Position numbers and translations under genes: made by a program. Shown here one piece after another: positions 16,202-24,914 of a stretch of 64,000 nt of DNA. The DNA is from Sorangium aterium. GTDB lineage: Bacteria > Myxococcota_A > Polyangia > Polyangiales > Polyangiaceae. Location of the stretch: the NCBI RefSeq assembly GCF_028368935.1, contig NZ_JAQNDK010000002.1, positions 1,240,001 to 1,304,000 on the forward strand, given 5' to 3'. Each line of letters begins with the position of its first letter. Position 1 is the first letter of the stretch. The notes below the pieces were generated by a model. The model was given only the letters and a program-made list of their open reading frames with translations. It did not search any database and was not told the origin of the DNA.

Positions 16202-18117
16202 ATGCTGCTTGCCAATCGGCCTCGCATGCCCCGACGGTCGCTTGCGGTCGCTCTTTCTTCATCGGTCCTTCTCTCGCTCTCCGGCGACGCCCTCGCCACG
16301 GGGGCATGGCTGCCCGGCGCCGGACAGGCGTCGGTCGAGCAGCGCGTCGCCGTCGCGGCCGGCCCGGAGCGCACGACGCTCTGGACGAGCCTGCGGTTCC
16401 AGGGCGCGAGCGGGCCCGTGGCCCTCGTCGTGCCGGTGCCGCCGCTCGCCGCGCTCGACACGAGCTCGGACGCGTGGTTCGAGGCGCTCGAGGCGGCGAC
16501 GGCGCCCCGGGTGCTCCCGCCCCAGGGCGTCGACCCGTACTGCCCCGGGGAGGCGGGCGCGCCGGGCCCCTTCGAGACGGTCGGGCGGCTCGCCCACGAG
16601 GCGACGCTCGAGCCGATCGAGGTGACGGTGCTCGAGGACGCCGACGCGGTCGCGCGCTGGGCGGCGTCGGCCGGCTCGCGCTGTCTTCCGAGACGGCCGC
16701 GCAGCTCGGGAGTCTGCAAGGGATGCGGTTCGCGGCGGCCCGCTTCGACGCTCCCGGCGGCGCGGCGGTCACGAGGACGCTGCGCGTCGCCATGGGGGGC
16801 GGTGAGCCGATCCTGCCGCTGTCGCTGGCCGCGGCGGGCGCGGGCGACGTGCAGGTGACGGCGTGGCTGCTCGGCGACGGCCGGGGCGCGCTCTCGGGCG
16901 CGGCGCCGGTGACGCTCCCGCCGGCCTCGCTGAGCTGGGACGCGAGCGCGCAGCGCAGCGATTACGCGGAGCTCCGCGCCGGGGCCCTCGGCCAGGCGGG
17001 GCTCCGCGGGGCGCTCGTCGAGGGCGCGGGCCACGAGGCGCTGAGCCGCCGCATCTCCCTCGGCAGCGACAGCGTGGACAGCGTGATCGAGGCCTATTTC
17101 GCGCGCGCGAGCGCGTACGGCGACATCGGCGATGCGCCGGGGACGTGCGCCGCGGTCGCCGCGGCCGCGCTGGAGTCGACCCTCAAGGTCGCCGCGAGCT
17201 GCCCGCGCGCCGCCCACGGCGTTGTCGATGGCGCGCTGGACTGCGCGGAGTCGCCCCGGAGGGACGAGACCGATCCCGATCTCCTGCGCTGCGGTCCGGC
17301 CGCCGACGATCTCGCGGTCGGGCTCTCCGGGCTCGCGCCGTCGTCGGTGTGGCTGACCCGCGTCTCGCTCCGGCTCGCGGCCGGGCAGCCCGGCGCGGAC
17401 TGGCCGCTGACCTTCGGGGAGGGCGCCGCGATCTCGCCGGTCGTGAGGGCCGCGAGCGTCCGTGTGGACGAGTGCTCCGGCGAGGCCGGCGCCGGCGGCG
17501 CGGGCGGCTCGTCGGGCGTGGGCGGGCCCGACGGCCTGGGCGGCGGGCCCGACGGTCTGGGCGGCGGGCCGGGCAGCGGCGGATCTGGCCCGGCCAGCGG
17601 CTCGTCCGGCGCCGGGAACCCGCCGATTGACGATTACTACGACGAGCCGGCCGCCGACGTGGGCTGCGGCTGCTCCGGCACCGCCGAGACGGTGGTCGTG
17701 GACGACGTCGAACCGCAGGACGTCGACGACGACGAGTACTACGCGGAGGACGACGGCTGCAGCGGCGACACGAGCGAGCCGGCGCCCGAGGACGAGTACT
17801 ACGCGGAGGACGACGGCTGCAGCGGCGACACGAGCGAGTCCGAGGACGAGTACTACGCGGAGGACGACGGCTGCAGCGGCGACACGAGCGAGTCCGAGGA
17901 CGAGTACTACGCGGAGGACGACGGCTGCAGCGGCGACACGAGCGAGTCCGAGGACGCCGAGTCGGAGGACTGCTCGATCGCGCGCGAGCGGCAGCCGAGC
18001 GCCCGGAAGAAGCGCGGGCCGAAGCTGTCGGTGATGGCGCTCGGGATGTTCGCGATGATCGCGCCCCTCCGGCGCGCGAGCCGGCCGCGGAAGGGCGGCG
18101 AGAACGGCGGGCGGTAG
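16202..18117 (+). CDS. DUF2330-like secreted repeat protein, interrupted by an apparent frameshift
   Basis: The first part (from ATG 16202, or 16226) encodes a signal peptide ending GDALA and a DUF2330-like start (VEQRVAVAAG, VALVVPVPPLAAL). Near 16671-16675 the reading frame must change: before it the text reads ARWAASAG, after it LALSSETAAQLGSLQGM continues in another frame to 18117, as if one base (probably a C) were missing. Downstream come the rest of the domain, a Gly/Ser linker, an acidic Cys-containing tandem repeat (17731-17952) and a C-terminal hydrophobic segment followed by Arg/Lys, like a cell-envelope sorting tail. The long intact second part argues for a sequencing error, a recent mutation or frameshifting rather than an old pseudogene. 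DUF2330 function is unknown. Confidence 0.65.
17731..17952 (+). repeat. Tandem coding repeat (DEYYAEDDGCSGDTSE units)
   Basis: Four in-frame units beginning at 17731, 17791, 17845 and 17899 (60, 54, 54 and 54 bp), each encoding DEYYAEDDGCSGDTSE or a close variant; the last diverges at its end. Near-identity at DNA level suggests recent expansion. Confidence 0.9.
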
Positions 18118-18194
18118 GCCGCGCGGCGGCGCTCCGGGAGGGGGGCGCACCGGAGGGGCGGTTCCCGTGGCATACTCCCGGGCGAGGTCATGAC

Positions 18195-18779
18195 GTGAAC
18201 GCGCCCGCCCGCCGGCTCTCCTTCACTTACGCCGACTACCTCGAGCAGGAGCGGGCGAGCCCGACGAAGCACGAGTTCCTCGGCGGCGAGATCTTCGACA
18301 TGGCCGGCGGCACGCCGGAGCACGCGCGGCTCGCGGCGCGGGTGACCGTGGCGCTCGGCGCGCAGCTCGGCCGGCGCCCGTGCGAGGTGTTCTCGTCCGA
18401 CCTCCGCGTGCGCGTGCGCGCGACCGGCCTCGCCACCTACCCCGACGTGAGCGTCGTCTGCGGCCAGATCGCGCGCGATCCCGAGGACAAGGACGCGGTG
18501 GTCAACCCGCTGGTGCTGGTCGAGGTGCTGTCGGACTCCTCGGAGGCGTACGACCGGGGAGAGAAGTTCGCGCACTACCGCCGGATCCCCTCGCTGAGGG
18601 AGTACGTCCTGGTCTCCCAGGCGCACCGGCGGATCGAGGTCTTCCGGCGCAACGAGGACGGCTCGTGGACGCTCTACGAGGCCGGGCCCGGCGAGCGCGC
18701 GCGGCTCGCGTCGATCGACGCCCTGCTCGAGGTGGACGAGGTGTACCGGGGCGCGCTCGAGGCCTCCGCGGCGGTCTGA
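18195..18779 (+). CDS. Uma2 family endonuclease-like protein (DUF820)
   Basis: 194 residues with the Uma2/DUF820 pattern: FTYADYLEQE at the start, KHEFLGGEIFDMAG, then a PD-(D/E)xK-type core with YPDVSVVC, LVEVLSDSSEAYDRGEKFAHYR and LREYVLVS. These proteins have a restriction-endonuclease fold and occur in many paralogues in cyanobacteria and myxobacteria; their substrate is not known. The start is GTG 18195, since an ATG just upstream is immediately followed by a stop. MoeA follows 25 bases later; functional linkage is doubtful. Confidence 0.9.
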   Translation: MNAPARRLSFTYADYLEQERASPTKHEFLGGEIFDMAGGTPEHARLAARVTVALGAQLGRRPCEVFSSDLRVRVRATGLATYPDVSVVCGQIARDPEDKDAVVNPLVLVEVLSDSSEAYDRGEKFAHYRRIPSLREYVLVSQAHRRIEVFRRNEDGSWTLYEAGPGERARLASIDALLEVDEVYRGALEASAAV

Positions 18780-18804
18780 GCGGCCGTCGTTCCACGGAGA
18801 GCCG

Positions 18805-20049
18805 ATGCGCGACGTCCGGATGCGGGGTTTTCGCGAGCAAACGGCGGTCGAGCGCGCGCTCGAGGTCCTGGAGCGGCGGATCCAGCGGCTCGGTGACGAG
18901 CTGGCCCCGATCGGCGAGGCGGCCGGGCGGGTGGCGGCGGAGCCCGTGCGCGCGCGGGTCAGCGTGCCGCACTTCGTCCGAGCGGCGATGGACGGCTATG
19001 CGCTGCTCGGCGAGGCGACCGCCGGCGCGGCTGCGTTCGCGCCGGTGGAGCTCGCGCTCGTGGGCGCGTCGTTCCCCGGGCGCCCGCACGCCGGCGCGAT
19101 CCGCCGGGGCGAGGCCGTGCGGATCACGACCGGCGCGCCGGTGCCGGAGGGGGCGGACGCGGTGCTGGTGGCGGAGCGCGCGGAGGAGGGCGCGGGCCGC
19201 GACGGGGCCGCGGTCGTGCGGGCGCGCGAGCCGGTGCCGTCCGGCAAGCACGTCGCGGCGATCGGCGAGGACGTGCTGGAGGGCGCGGAGGTCGTGCCGG
19301 CGGGGCGCCGGCTGCGCCCGCAGGACGTCGGCGTGCTCGCCTCGACCGGGGTCGCCGAGGTGCGCGTGGTGCGCAGGCCGTCGGTGCGGATCCTGATCAC
19401 GGGCGACGAGCTCCTGCCGCCGGGGAGCACGCCGAGCGGGGCGTGCATCGTCGACACGAACAGCCTTGTGCTCTCGGCGCTCGCGCGCCGTGACGGCGCG
19501 GAGGACATCGCCGTCGCGTACGTCCCCGACCGGCGCGAGGCGGTGCGGGCCGCCCTCGAGGGGGCGAGCGGGGACGTGGTGCTGGTCTCCGGCGGGTCGT
19601 CGGTCGGCTCGGAGGACCATGCGCCGCTCGTCCTCGCGGAGCTGGGTGAGGTGGTGGTCCACGGCGTCGCGATGCGCCCGGCGAAGCCGGCCGGGTTCGG
19701 CTTCTTGCACGGCGGGCGGCCGGTGTTCCTGCTGCCGGGCAACCCGGTGTCGTGCCTCTGCGCCTACGAGTTCTTCGCCGGCCCGTCGATCCGCGCCCTC
19801 GGCGGCCTGCCTCGCGCGTGGCCGCACCGGCGGCGGCGGTGCGTTGTGGCGAGCGAGATCGTCTCCCAGCCCGGGCGCGTCGATTACGTGAGGGTGCGCG
19901 TCGAGGGAGATCGGGTGTTTCCGATCGCGACGAGCGGCGCGTCCATCCTGTCGTCGACGACGCGCGCGGACGGCGTGGTCGTCGTGCAGGCCGAGGAAGC
20001 GGTGATCGGCGAGGGCGCCGAGGTCGAGGTGCTGCTCTACGACGCCTGA
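18805..20049 (+). CDS. moeA: Molybdopterin molybdotransferase MoeA
   Basis: 414 residues, the normal MoeA length. Inserts molybdate into adenylylated molybdopterin. Domain order: N-terminal MoeA_N with RVAAEPVRARVSVPHFVRAAMDGYAL (cited in parts: MDGYAL is the family hallmark), VRITTGAPVPEGADAV, then the MogA-like domain with SGGSSVGSEDH and LPGNPVSCLCAYEFF, and a C-terminal beta domain. ATG 18805 follows GGAGAGCC. No other molybdenum cofactor gene is next to it, but mobA lies at 40355-41014 in the same window. Confidence 0.93.
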   Translation: MRDVRMRGFREQTAVERALEVLERRIQRLGDELAPIGEAAGRVAAEPVRARVSVPHFVRAAMDGYALLGEATAGAAAFAPVELALVGASFPGRPHAGAIRRGEAVRITTGAPVPEGADAVLVAERAEEGAGRDGAAVVRAREPVPSGKHVAAIGEDVLEGAEVVPAGRRLRPQDVGVLASTGVAEVRVVRRPSVRILITGDELLPPGSTPSGACIVDTNSLVLSALARRDGAEDIAVAYVPDRREAVRAALEGASGDVVLVSGGSSVGSEDHAPLVLAELGEVVVHGVAMRPAKPAGFGFLHGGRPVFLLPGNPVSCLCAYEFFAGPSIRALGGLPRAWPHRRRRCVVASEIVSQPGRVDYVRVRVEGDRVFPIATSGASILSSTTRADGVVVVQAEEAVIGEGAEVEVLLYDA

Positions 20050-20403
20050 GGCGAGGGGCAGCGGGATCTGCCGCCGGGCGGAGCCGTGTACACGTGTTGC
20101 CCGCGCGGCGCGTCCGTTTCAAATTTCCGAGGTCCGGGACCATGAAACCGCTTCGTTTCGAGAGGGCCGGTCCGCGCTTGAGGGGCAGGGGGAACGAACG
20201 CCGCCGACGATGAAAGAATCCATCAACCGCGGTCTCCTCCGCGCGCGCTCCCGGGCCGAATCCTGGATGCCAGGCGCCCGAGATGCGATAGGTTAGGCCT
20301 CGGCGCTGAGCTCTTTGCGGGCGAGGTTCGTCCTGTCGGCACCGCACTGCCGGCCCCCCAATTCCGCTCTTCTGTTCTGATCGCGACCGGGCGCGACGAG
20401 GTA
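20050..20403. other. Intergenic region upstream of the esterase lipoprotein
   Basis: 354 bp with no convincing gene. It includes a short AT-richer spot (TTTCAAATTTCC around 20117-20128) that could be part of a promoter for the lipoprotein at 20404. No RNA or repeat recognised. Confidence 0.5.
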
Positions 20404-21438
20404 ATGACCATGACTCAGATGAACCGCACACTCCGAGGCACTGCCAGATTCCTGCTCCTCCCACTCCTCGCCATGCTCGCTGCGTCGGGTTGTGGCGAGT
20501 CCTCTTCGCCTGGCGCGACCGGTGAGGTCGACAACACCGGAGGGGCCGGTCCGGGGACCGGAGGCGGTGCCACAGCCAGCACGACCGCGGGAACCGGGGG
20601 CGGCGCCACAGGCAGCACGACCGCGGGAACCGGGGGCGGCGCCACAGGCAGCACGACCGCTGGCACTGGAGGCGGTGCCACGGTGGGGACCGGATCGGAT
20701 AGCAGCGGGGCGAGCACCAGCAGCGGGTCGAGCTCGGGTCCGACGTTCCACATCTTCATGCTCATGGGCCAGTCGAACATGGCTGGCGTCGCGGACAAAC
20801 AGGCCAGTGACCAGAATTCTGACGACCGGCTCAAGGTCCTCGGCGGATGCAATCAGCCGGCCGGACAGTGGAACGTGGCCAATCCGCCGCTCAACGACTG
20901 CCCTGGTGAAAAGGGATGGAACCTGTCGACCTCCGTCGACCCGGGCATCTGGTTCGGCAAGACCCTCCTCGGAAAGCTGCCTGAGGGGGACACGATCGGG
21001 CTGGTCGGCACGGCCGAGAGCGGTGAATCGATCAACACGTTCATCTCTGGCGGCACGCATCACCAGATGATCTTGAACAAGATCGCCAAGGCGAAGACGG
21101 CCGAGAATGCGCGCTTCGCGGGCATCATCTTCCACCAGGGGGAGTCCGACAGCGGCCAGAGCTCATGGCCCGGCAAGGTCGTTCAGCTCTATAACGAGGT
21201 GAAAGAGGCCTGGGGTGTCGACTACGACGTTCCCTTCATCCTTGGAGAGCTCCCCGCGGGCGGGTGCTGCAGCGGCCACAACAACCTCGTGCACCAAGCG
21301 GCCGATATGTTGCCTGACGGATACTGGGTCTCTCAGGATGGGACCAAGGTCATGGATGAGTACCACTTCGATCATGCGTCCGTTGTTCTCATGGGCACGC
21401 GTTATGGTGAGAAGATGATCGACGCTTTGGGGTGGTGA
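20404..21438 (+). CDS. SGNH-type carbohydrate acetylesterase lipoprotein (CE6/sialate O-acetylesterase-like)
   Basis: 344 residues. Lipoprotein signal with lipobox ASGC (Cys30), then a Gly/Thr/Ser-rich linker built from three 36-bp repeats (20569-20676), then the catalytic domain from about residue 115. FHIFMLMGQSNMAG carries the nucleophilic Ser block, FHQGESDS a second block and DEYHFDHAS the Asp/His pair, the order of CE6 acetylxylan esterases and sialate esterases (DUF303). It probably removes acetyl groups from a polysaccharide at the cell surface. ATG 20404 or 20410 could be the start; GAGGTA precedes. Its neighbours include other surface carbohydrate-type genes. Confidence 0.82.
   Translation: MTMTQMNRTLRGTARFLLLPLLAMLAASGCGESSSPGATGEVDNTGGAGPGTGGGATASTTAGTGGGATGSTTAGTGGGATGSTTAGTGGGATVGTGSDSSGASTSSGSSSGPTFHIFMLMGQSNMAGVADKQASDQNSDDRLKVLGGCNQPAGQWNVANPPLNDCPGEKGWNLSTSVDPGIWFGKTLLGKLPEGDTIGLVGTAESGESINTFISGGTHHQMILNKIAKAKTAENARFAGIIFHQGESDSGQSSWPGKVVQLYNEVKEAWGVDYDVPFILGELPAGGCCSGHNNLVHQAADMLPDGYWVSQDGTKVMDEYHFDHASVVLMGTRYGEKMIDALGW
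20569..20676 (+). repeat. 36-bp tandem coding repeat (linker)
   Basis: Three 12-codon units (starting 20569, 20605 and 20641) encoding an AT(A/G)STTAGTGGG-type linker inside the esterase lipoprotein gene; a decayed fourth begins at 20677. Confidence 0.85.
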
Positions 21439-21578
21439 CCTGAGGCGTCCCCGCATTTTTCCCTCGCCGAGGAGGACCGCGGTAACTGCGCCTGCTGCGG
21501 TCAGTCGACCATGAAGCATCCCCTCGAAATTAAGGGGAAAATCCGCGGCACCAGGGCGCGCGTGGTAAGGTGCGCCGC

Positions 21579-21956
21579 ATGCTGATCGCTTCTCAGATCG
21601 TCGTCGCGTTGATCGGAGCCCTTCACATCTACATCCTCGTCCTGGAGATGTTCTTGTGGCGCTCCGAACGAGCGTACAAGGCGTTCGGTACGACCCCCGA
21701 GGTCGCCGCGATCACCGCGCCGCTGGCGGCCAACCAGGGGCTCTACAACGGATTCCTCGCCGCGGGCCTGCTCTGGGGCGTCATCCATCCGAACAGGGCC
21801 TTTGCATGGCAAATCCAGGCCTTCTTCCTCCTCTGCGTGGCCGTCGCCGGTGTCTACGGCGCCGCGACGGCAAAGCGATCCATCCTGTTCGTGCAGACCG
21901 TCCCGTCGGCCATCGGCCTCGCCTTGGTCCTGCTCGCCAATCGGGCGGGTGGCTGA
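21579..21956 (+). CDS. DUF1304 family small membrane protein
   Basis: 125 residues with about four hydrophobic segments. Begins MLIASQIVVALIGALHIYILVLEM (cited in part) and contains WRSERAYKAFGT and ANQGLYNGFLAAGL, the conserved blocks of DUF1304. Inner-membrane protein of unknown function. ATG 21579 is chosen because AAGG lies 8 bases upstream; GTG 21570 would add three residues. No clear operon partner. Confidence 0.88.
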   Translation: MLIASQIVVALIGALHIYILVLEMFLWRSERAYKAFGTTPEVAAITAPLAANQGLYNGFLAAGLLWGVIHPNRAFAWQIQAFFLLCVAVAGVYGAATAKRSILFVQTVPSAIGLALVLLANRAGG

Positions 21957-22049
21957 AGCGAAGCGGCTCGGCCGACGGCGGCCGCGCGGCAGAGCAGCTC
22001 GTCTCTTACGTCCCTCGCTGGTGGCGTCTGGGGTCGTGCCTTCGGGGCG

Positions 22050-24491
22050 TCAGAACCCGCCCTCCAGGCCGAAGTTCGGGACGGTGACAGGCCCGAACGT
22101 CGTCGGCTCGCACGGCGAGAACGCATCGCACCTCCCCGGCAGGGTCTCCTTCGACAGCGTGGCGTTGAGCACGTCGAGGACGACCGCCAGCCAGCCCGAC
22201 TTCCCGATCGACCAGCGCTTCTCCAGGCGGACATCGAGGCGGAAGAACGGCGGCAGCCGCTCCCACCGCGGCGCTCCGCCGGCGAGGGATCCGGAGCCTC
22301 CGGGGACGCCGCCGATCGGCGGGAGCGTCGCGCCGCCGATCCTCTGGGGGAGCCCGGAGTAGAACACGAACCGCCCGCCAGCCCTGTACCCGCGGCCGAG
22401 GTCGTAGGTCAGCGCGACGTTCGCCACGTGGGTCCGATCGAACGAGCTCAGTTGCCGGCTTCGGCCGATGCTCCTCGTGGAGCGCGACAGCGTGTACGAC
22501 GCGAACCCGCCGACGCGCCGCGTGAGCCGCCGGTGGGCCGACAGCTCCACGCCGGTCGCGGCGCCGAGCGCGCGGAGCGTGAAGGCGTCCTCGACCGAAT
22601 CGAGGCCGAGCGAGCCGAGCGCGTCGGTCATGTCGAAGAACGCGTTGTGGAACACCGAGACCGTGGCCGTGATGTCCTCCGGCAGCGCGAGCTCGAGGCC
22701 GGCGCTCGACTGGAAGCTCCGCTGGAGGCCGTCCTCGAGGCGCGGGCGGAAGCCGGGGATCGGGACGACGAAGCTCGGCAGCTGGGAGGCGATGCCGTGC
22801 GCCTGCACGAACGTCACGCCGCGCCCGAGGGAGAGCCGCGCCGAGAGCCGCGGATCGACGGCGAGCGCGACCGTGCCGTCCGAGTGGTAGAGATCGAGCC
22901 GGAGCCCCGGGGTGATGCGCAGGCGCGGGGTGATCGCGATGTCGGACTCGATGTAGCCGCCCACCGTGAGGTCGACGCGGCTCAAGAGGAGATCGTCGAC
23001 GGGGACGTCGTCGTCATCGTCCGGCGCGACGCCGCCCGGAGGGGCGCCGGCGTCGGTCCCGAGATCGATCTCGTTGTCGTCGATCACGGCGTCGATGCCG
23101 GCGCGGATCGTGGTCTCGTCGCGCAGCCGGTGAGCGAGCGAGAGGCGCGCGCCGAGGCTCCGAGTCAACGCTTTCTGGTCGTCCCCGATCCCCGTCTCGT
23201 CGTGGCCGAGCGTCAGCGCGCCGCGCAGCGCGCTGCCCTGGCCATAGGCCTGGTCGTACCGGAGATCGAGCCGGTGAAACGTCGTGTCGAAGAGGGTCGT
23301 CCTCTCGCCGTCTTCGTCGCTCGCGAGGAAGTCGTGGGCGCCGAACGCGAAGAGGCTCACCCGGCCTTCCGGGACGACCTCGTAGGACAGCCGAGCCTGG
23401 TAATCCCAGTAATCGAGCGCGACCTCGGGGGCGGCGAGCGAGAGGAGCAACGCCGTGTACGAGTAGCGGCCGCCCACGAGCGCGACCCCGCGGCCGCCGG
23501 CGAAGGGCCCCTCGACGAGCCCGCCCACGTCGACGAGCCGGAGCATGCCCTCACCGTGCCAGTACGGGAGCGGCGGCGTCGTCTCGCCCGCGACGATGCC
23601 GCCGGCGTACCGACCGTGACGCGCGGGGTAGCCGCCCGGGTAGAGGTCGACGCGATCGACGATGCCGGGATGGACCACGGAGGGCCCGAGTCCCAGGTGA
23701 TAGAGGTAGGGGACGCGGATGCCGTCGAGGAAATAGCCGACGTTGCCCGGCGGTGAGCCGCGAACGTAGAAGAACGGCAGCCCCGAGACGATGGGGGTCA
23801 CCCCGGGGAGCACCTCGAGGGCGCGGAAGGGGTCGCCGAACGCGCCGGGGACGATCCTGACCTCGCCGCGGCTCAAGCTGGAGACGCCGGGCGCCGGCTG
23901 CTCGCCGCGCACGGTGACCTCGATCGCGCGCGGCGCGCTCGGCGCCGGCCCGGCTTCCGTGGCCGGGCGCTCCGGCGCGGGCGTGGAGGCGCCGGGCGGC
24001 GCGGCTGCGGAGGCGTCGGGCGGCGCGGGCGATGCGGCTTCGGTGAAGCGGACCTCGACGCGGATCCTGGCGGCGGTCGGCGCGCCGTTCCTTGTGGCCG
24101 GCGCAAAGCGGAACGACGTTGCGGCGGCCACGGCGGCCGATGCGAACGGCTCCGCGCCATCCTCGGCGACCGCGGAGCGGACGGTCCCGTCGGCGTTGAC
24201 CGTGAGGACGAGGCGGACCGTCGCGTCACCATGCGCCCCAGCAGGGTAGTCGGCGCCGAGCGGCGTGAGCGGCGTTGGTGGGACGAGCGCTGCTGGCGCC
24301 GCATCGGGGGGCGGCGCCGCCGGCGGCGTATCGGAGGGCGGCGCCGCCGGTGCCGGCGGCGCATCACCGGACGGCTCCGCGGGCGGCTTTGCATGGGGCA
24401 GCGGCGTGTCGGGCGCGGCGGCGGCGACGCACGGCGCGAGCGTGATCGCGAGCAGCGCTGCGGCTGCCGTCGATCGCCGGAGGAAGCGCAT
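22050..24491 (-). CDS. TonB-dependent receptor with an N-terminal TonB C-terminal domain
   Basis: 813 residues. Signal peptide from MRFLRRST to AAAA, then an Ala/Pro-rich linker, then a TonB_C-like module at about residues 80-165 (ADYPAGAHGDATVRLVL, then FRFAP), which normally belongs to the energy transducer. A receptor plug (SRGEVRIVPGAFGDPFRAL, VRGSPPGNVGYFLDGI) and a beta-barrel region with alternating aromatic strands follow. So transducer-like and receptor parts sit in one chain; this arrangement occurs in Deltaproteobacteria. ATG 24491 is chosen because it starts the signal peptide; a longer frame upstream has no signal. Divergent from the propeller lipoprotein, which suggests a common carbohydrate substrate. 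Confidence 0.83.
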   Translation of the reverse strand: MRFLRRSTAAAALLAITLAPCVAAAAPDTPLPHAKPPAEPSGDAPPAPAAPPSDTPPAAPPPDAAPAALVPPTPLTPLGADYPAGAHGDATVRLVLTVNADGTVRSAVAEDGAEPFASAAVAAATSFRFAPATRNGAPTAARIRVEVRFTEAASPAPPDASAAAPPGASTPAPERPATEAGPAPSAPRAIEVTVRGEQPAPGVSSLSRGEVRIVPGAFGDPFRALEVLPGVTPIVSGLPFFYVRGSPPGNVGYFLDGIRVPYLYHLGLGPSVVHPGIVDRVDLYPGGYPARHGRYAGGIVAGETTPPLPYWHGEGMLRLVDVGGLVEGPFAGGRGVALVGGRYSYTALLLSLAAPEVALDYWDYQARLSYEVVPEGRVSLFAFGAHDFLASDEDGERTTLFDTTFHRLDLRYDQAYGQGSALRGALTLGHDETGIGDDQKALTRSLGARLSLAHRLRDETTIRAGIDAVIDDNEIDLGTDAGAPPGGVAPDDDDDVPVDDLLLSRVDLTVGGYIESDIAITPRLRITPGLRLDLYHSDGTVALAVDPRLSARLSLGRGVTFVQAHGIASQLPSFVVPIPGFRPRLEDGLQRSFQSSAGLELALPEDITATVSVFHNAFFDMTDALGSLGLDSVEDAFTLRALGAATGVELSAHRRLTRRVGGFASYTLSRSTRSIGRSRQLSSFDRTHVANVALTYDLGRGYRAGGRFVFYSGLPQRIGGATLPPIGGVPGGSGSLAGGAPRWERLPPFFRLDVRLEKRWSIGKSGWLAVVLDVLNATLSKETLPGRCDAFSPCEPTTFGPVTVPNFGLEGGF

Positions 24492-24914
24492 CGCCGCGCC
24501 GCGGAGAGGCGGCTCAGCGAGGAGCAGAGCGGGGCGCTGGGTCGAGCAGCGTGGCGGCCAAGTGGTCGAAACCATGGATGTTTTCATGTGAGCGGCGCTC
24601 GCGCCGGCGGCCTGATGGGCTTCCTGGGGACCGGTCGCATCGGATCGCTCTCGTCGCATGGCGGTGTCCCGGGGGGACGACCGCCAGCTTCTGCCATGAT
24701 CTACGCCGAACGACCGCCCACTTCCCCCTCACCGGCTCGAACACCGCGTTGCGCTGCCAGGTCTTCGTGTGGAGCGTCCTCTCCGGACCGCGCCGGTCGG
24801 TGGGCGATGACGGCGCAATGCGATTGCTGGAAAGCTGTTTGCCGCGATTGTTCAAGGAGCACCGCTTGCCTCGCTTGGTACCGCTGCGGTACGGCAGTAT
24901 CCTCGGGCAAACGC
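24492..24914. other. Divergent intergenic region (receptor / propeller lipoprotein)
   Basis: 423 bp, probably holding both promoters. A 15-bp perfect palindrome is annotated separately. No further element recognised. Confidence 0.5.
24878..24892. promoter_or_regulatory. Palindrome GTACCGCTGCGGTAC, possible operator
   Basis: Perfect 7-bp arms around a central T, 22 bases before the ATG at 24915. It could bind a dimeric regulator or form a small hairpin at the ribosome-binding site. Position is the only support. Confidence 0.25.
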
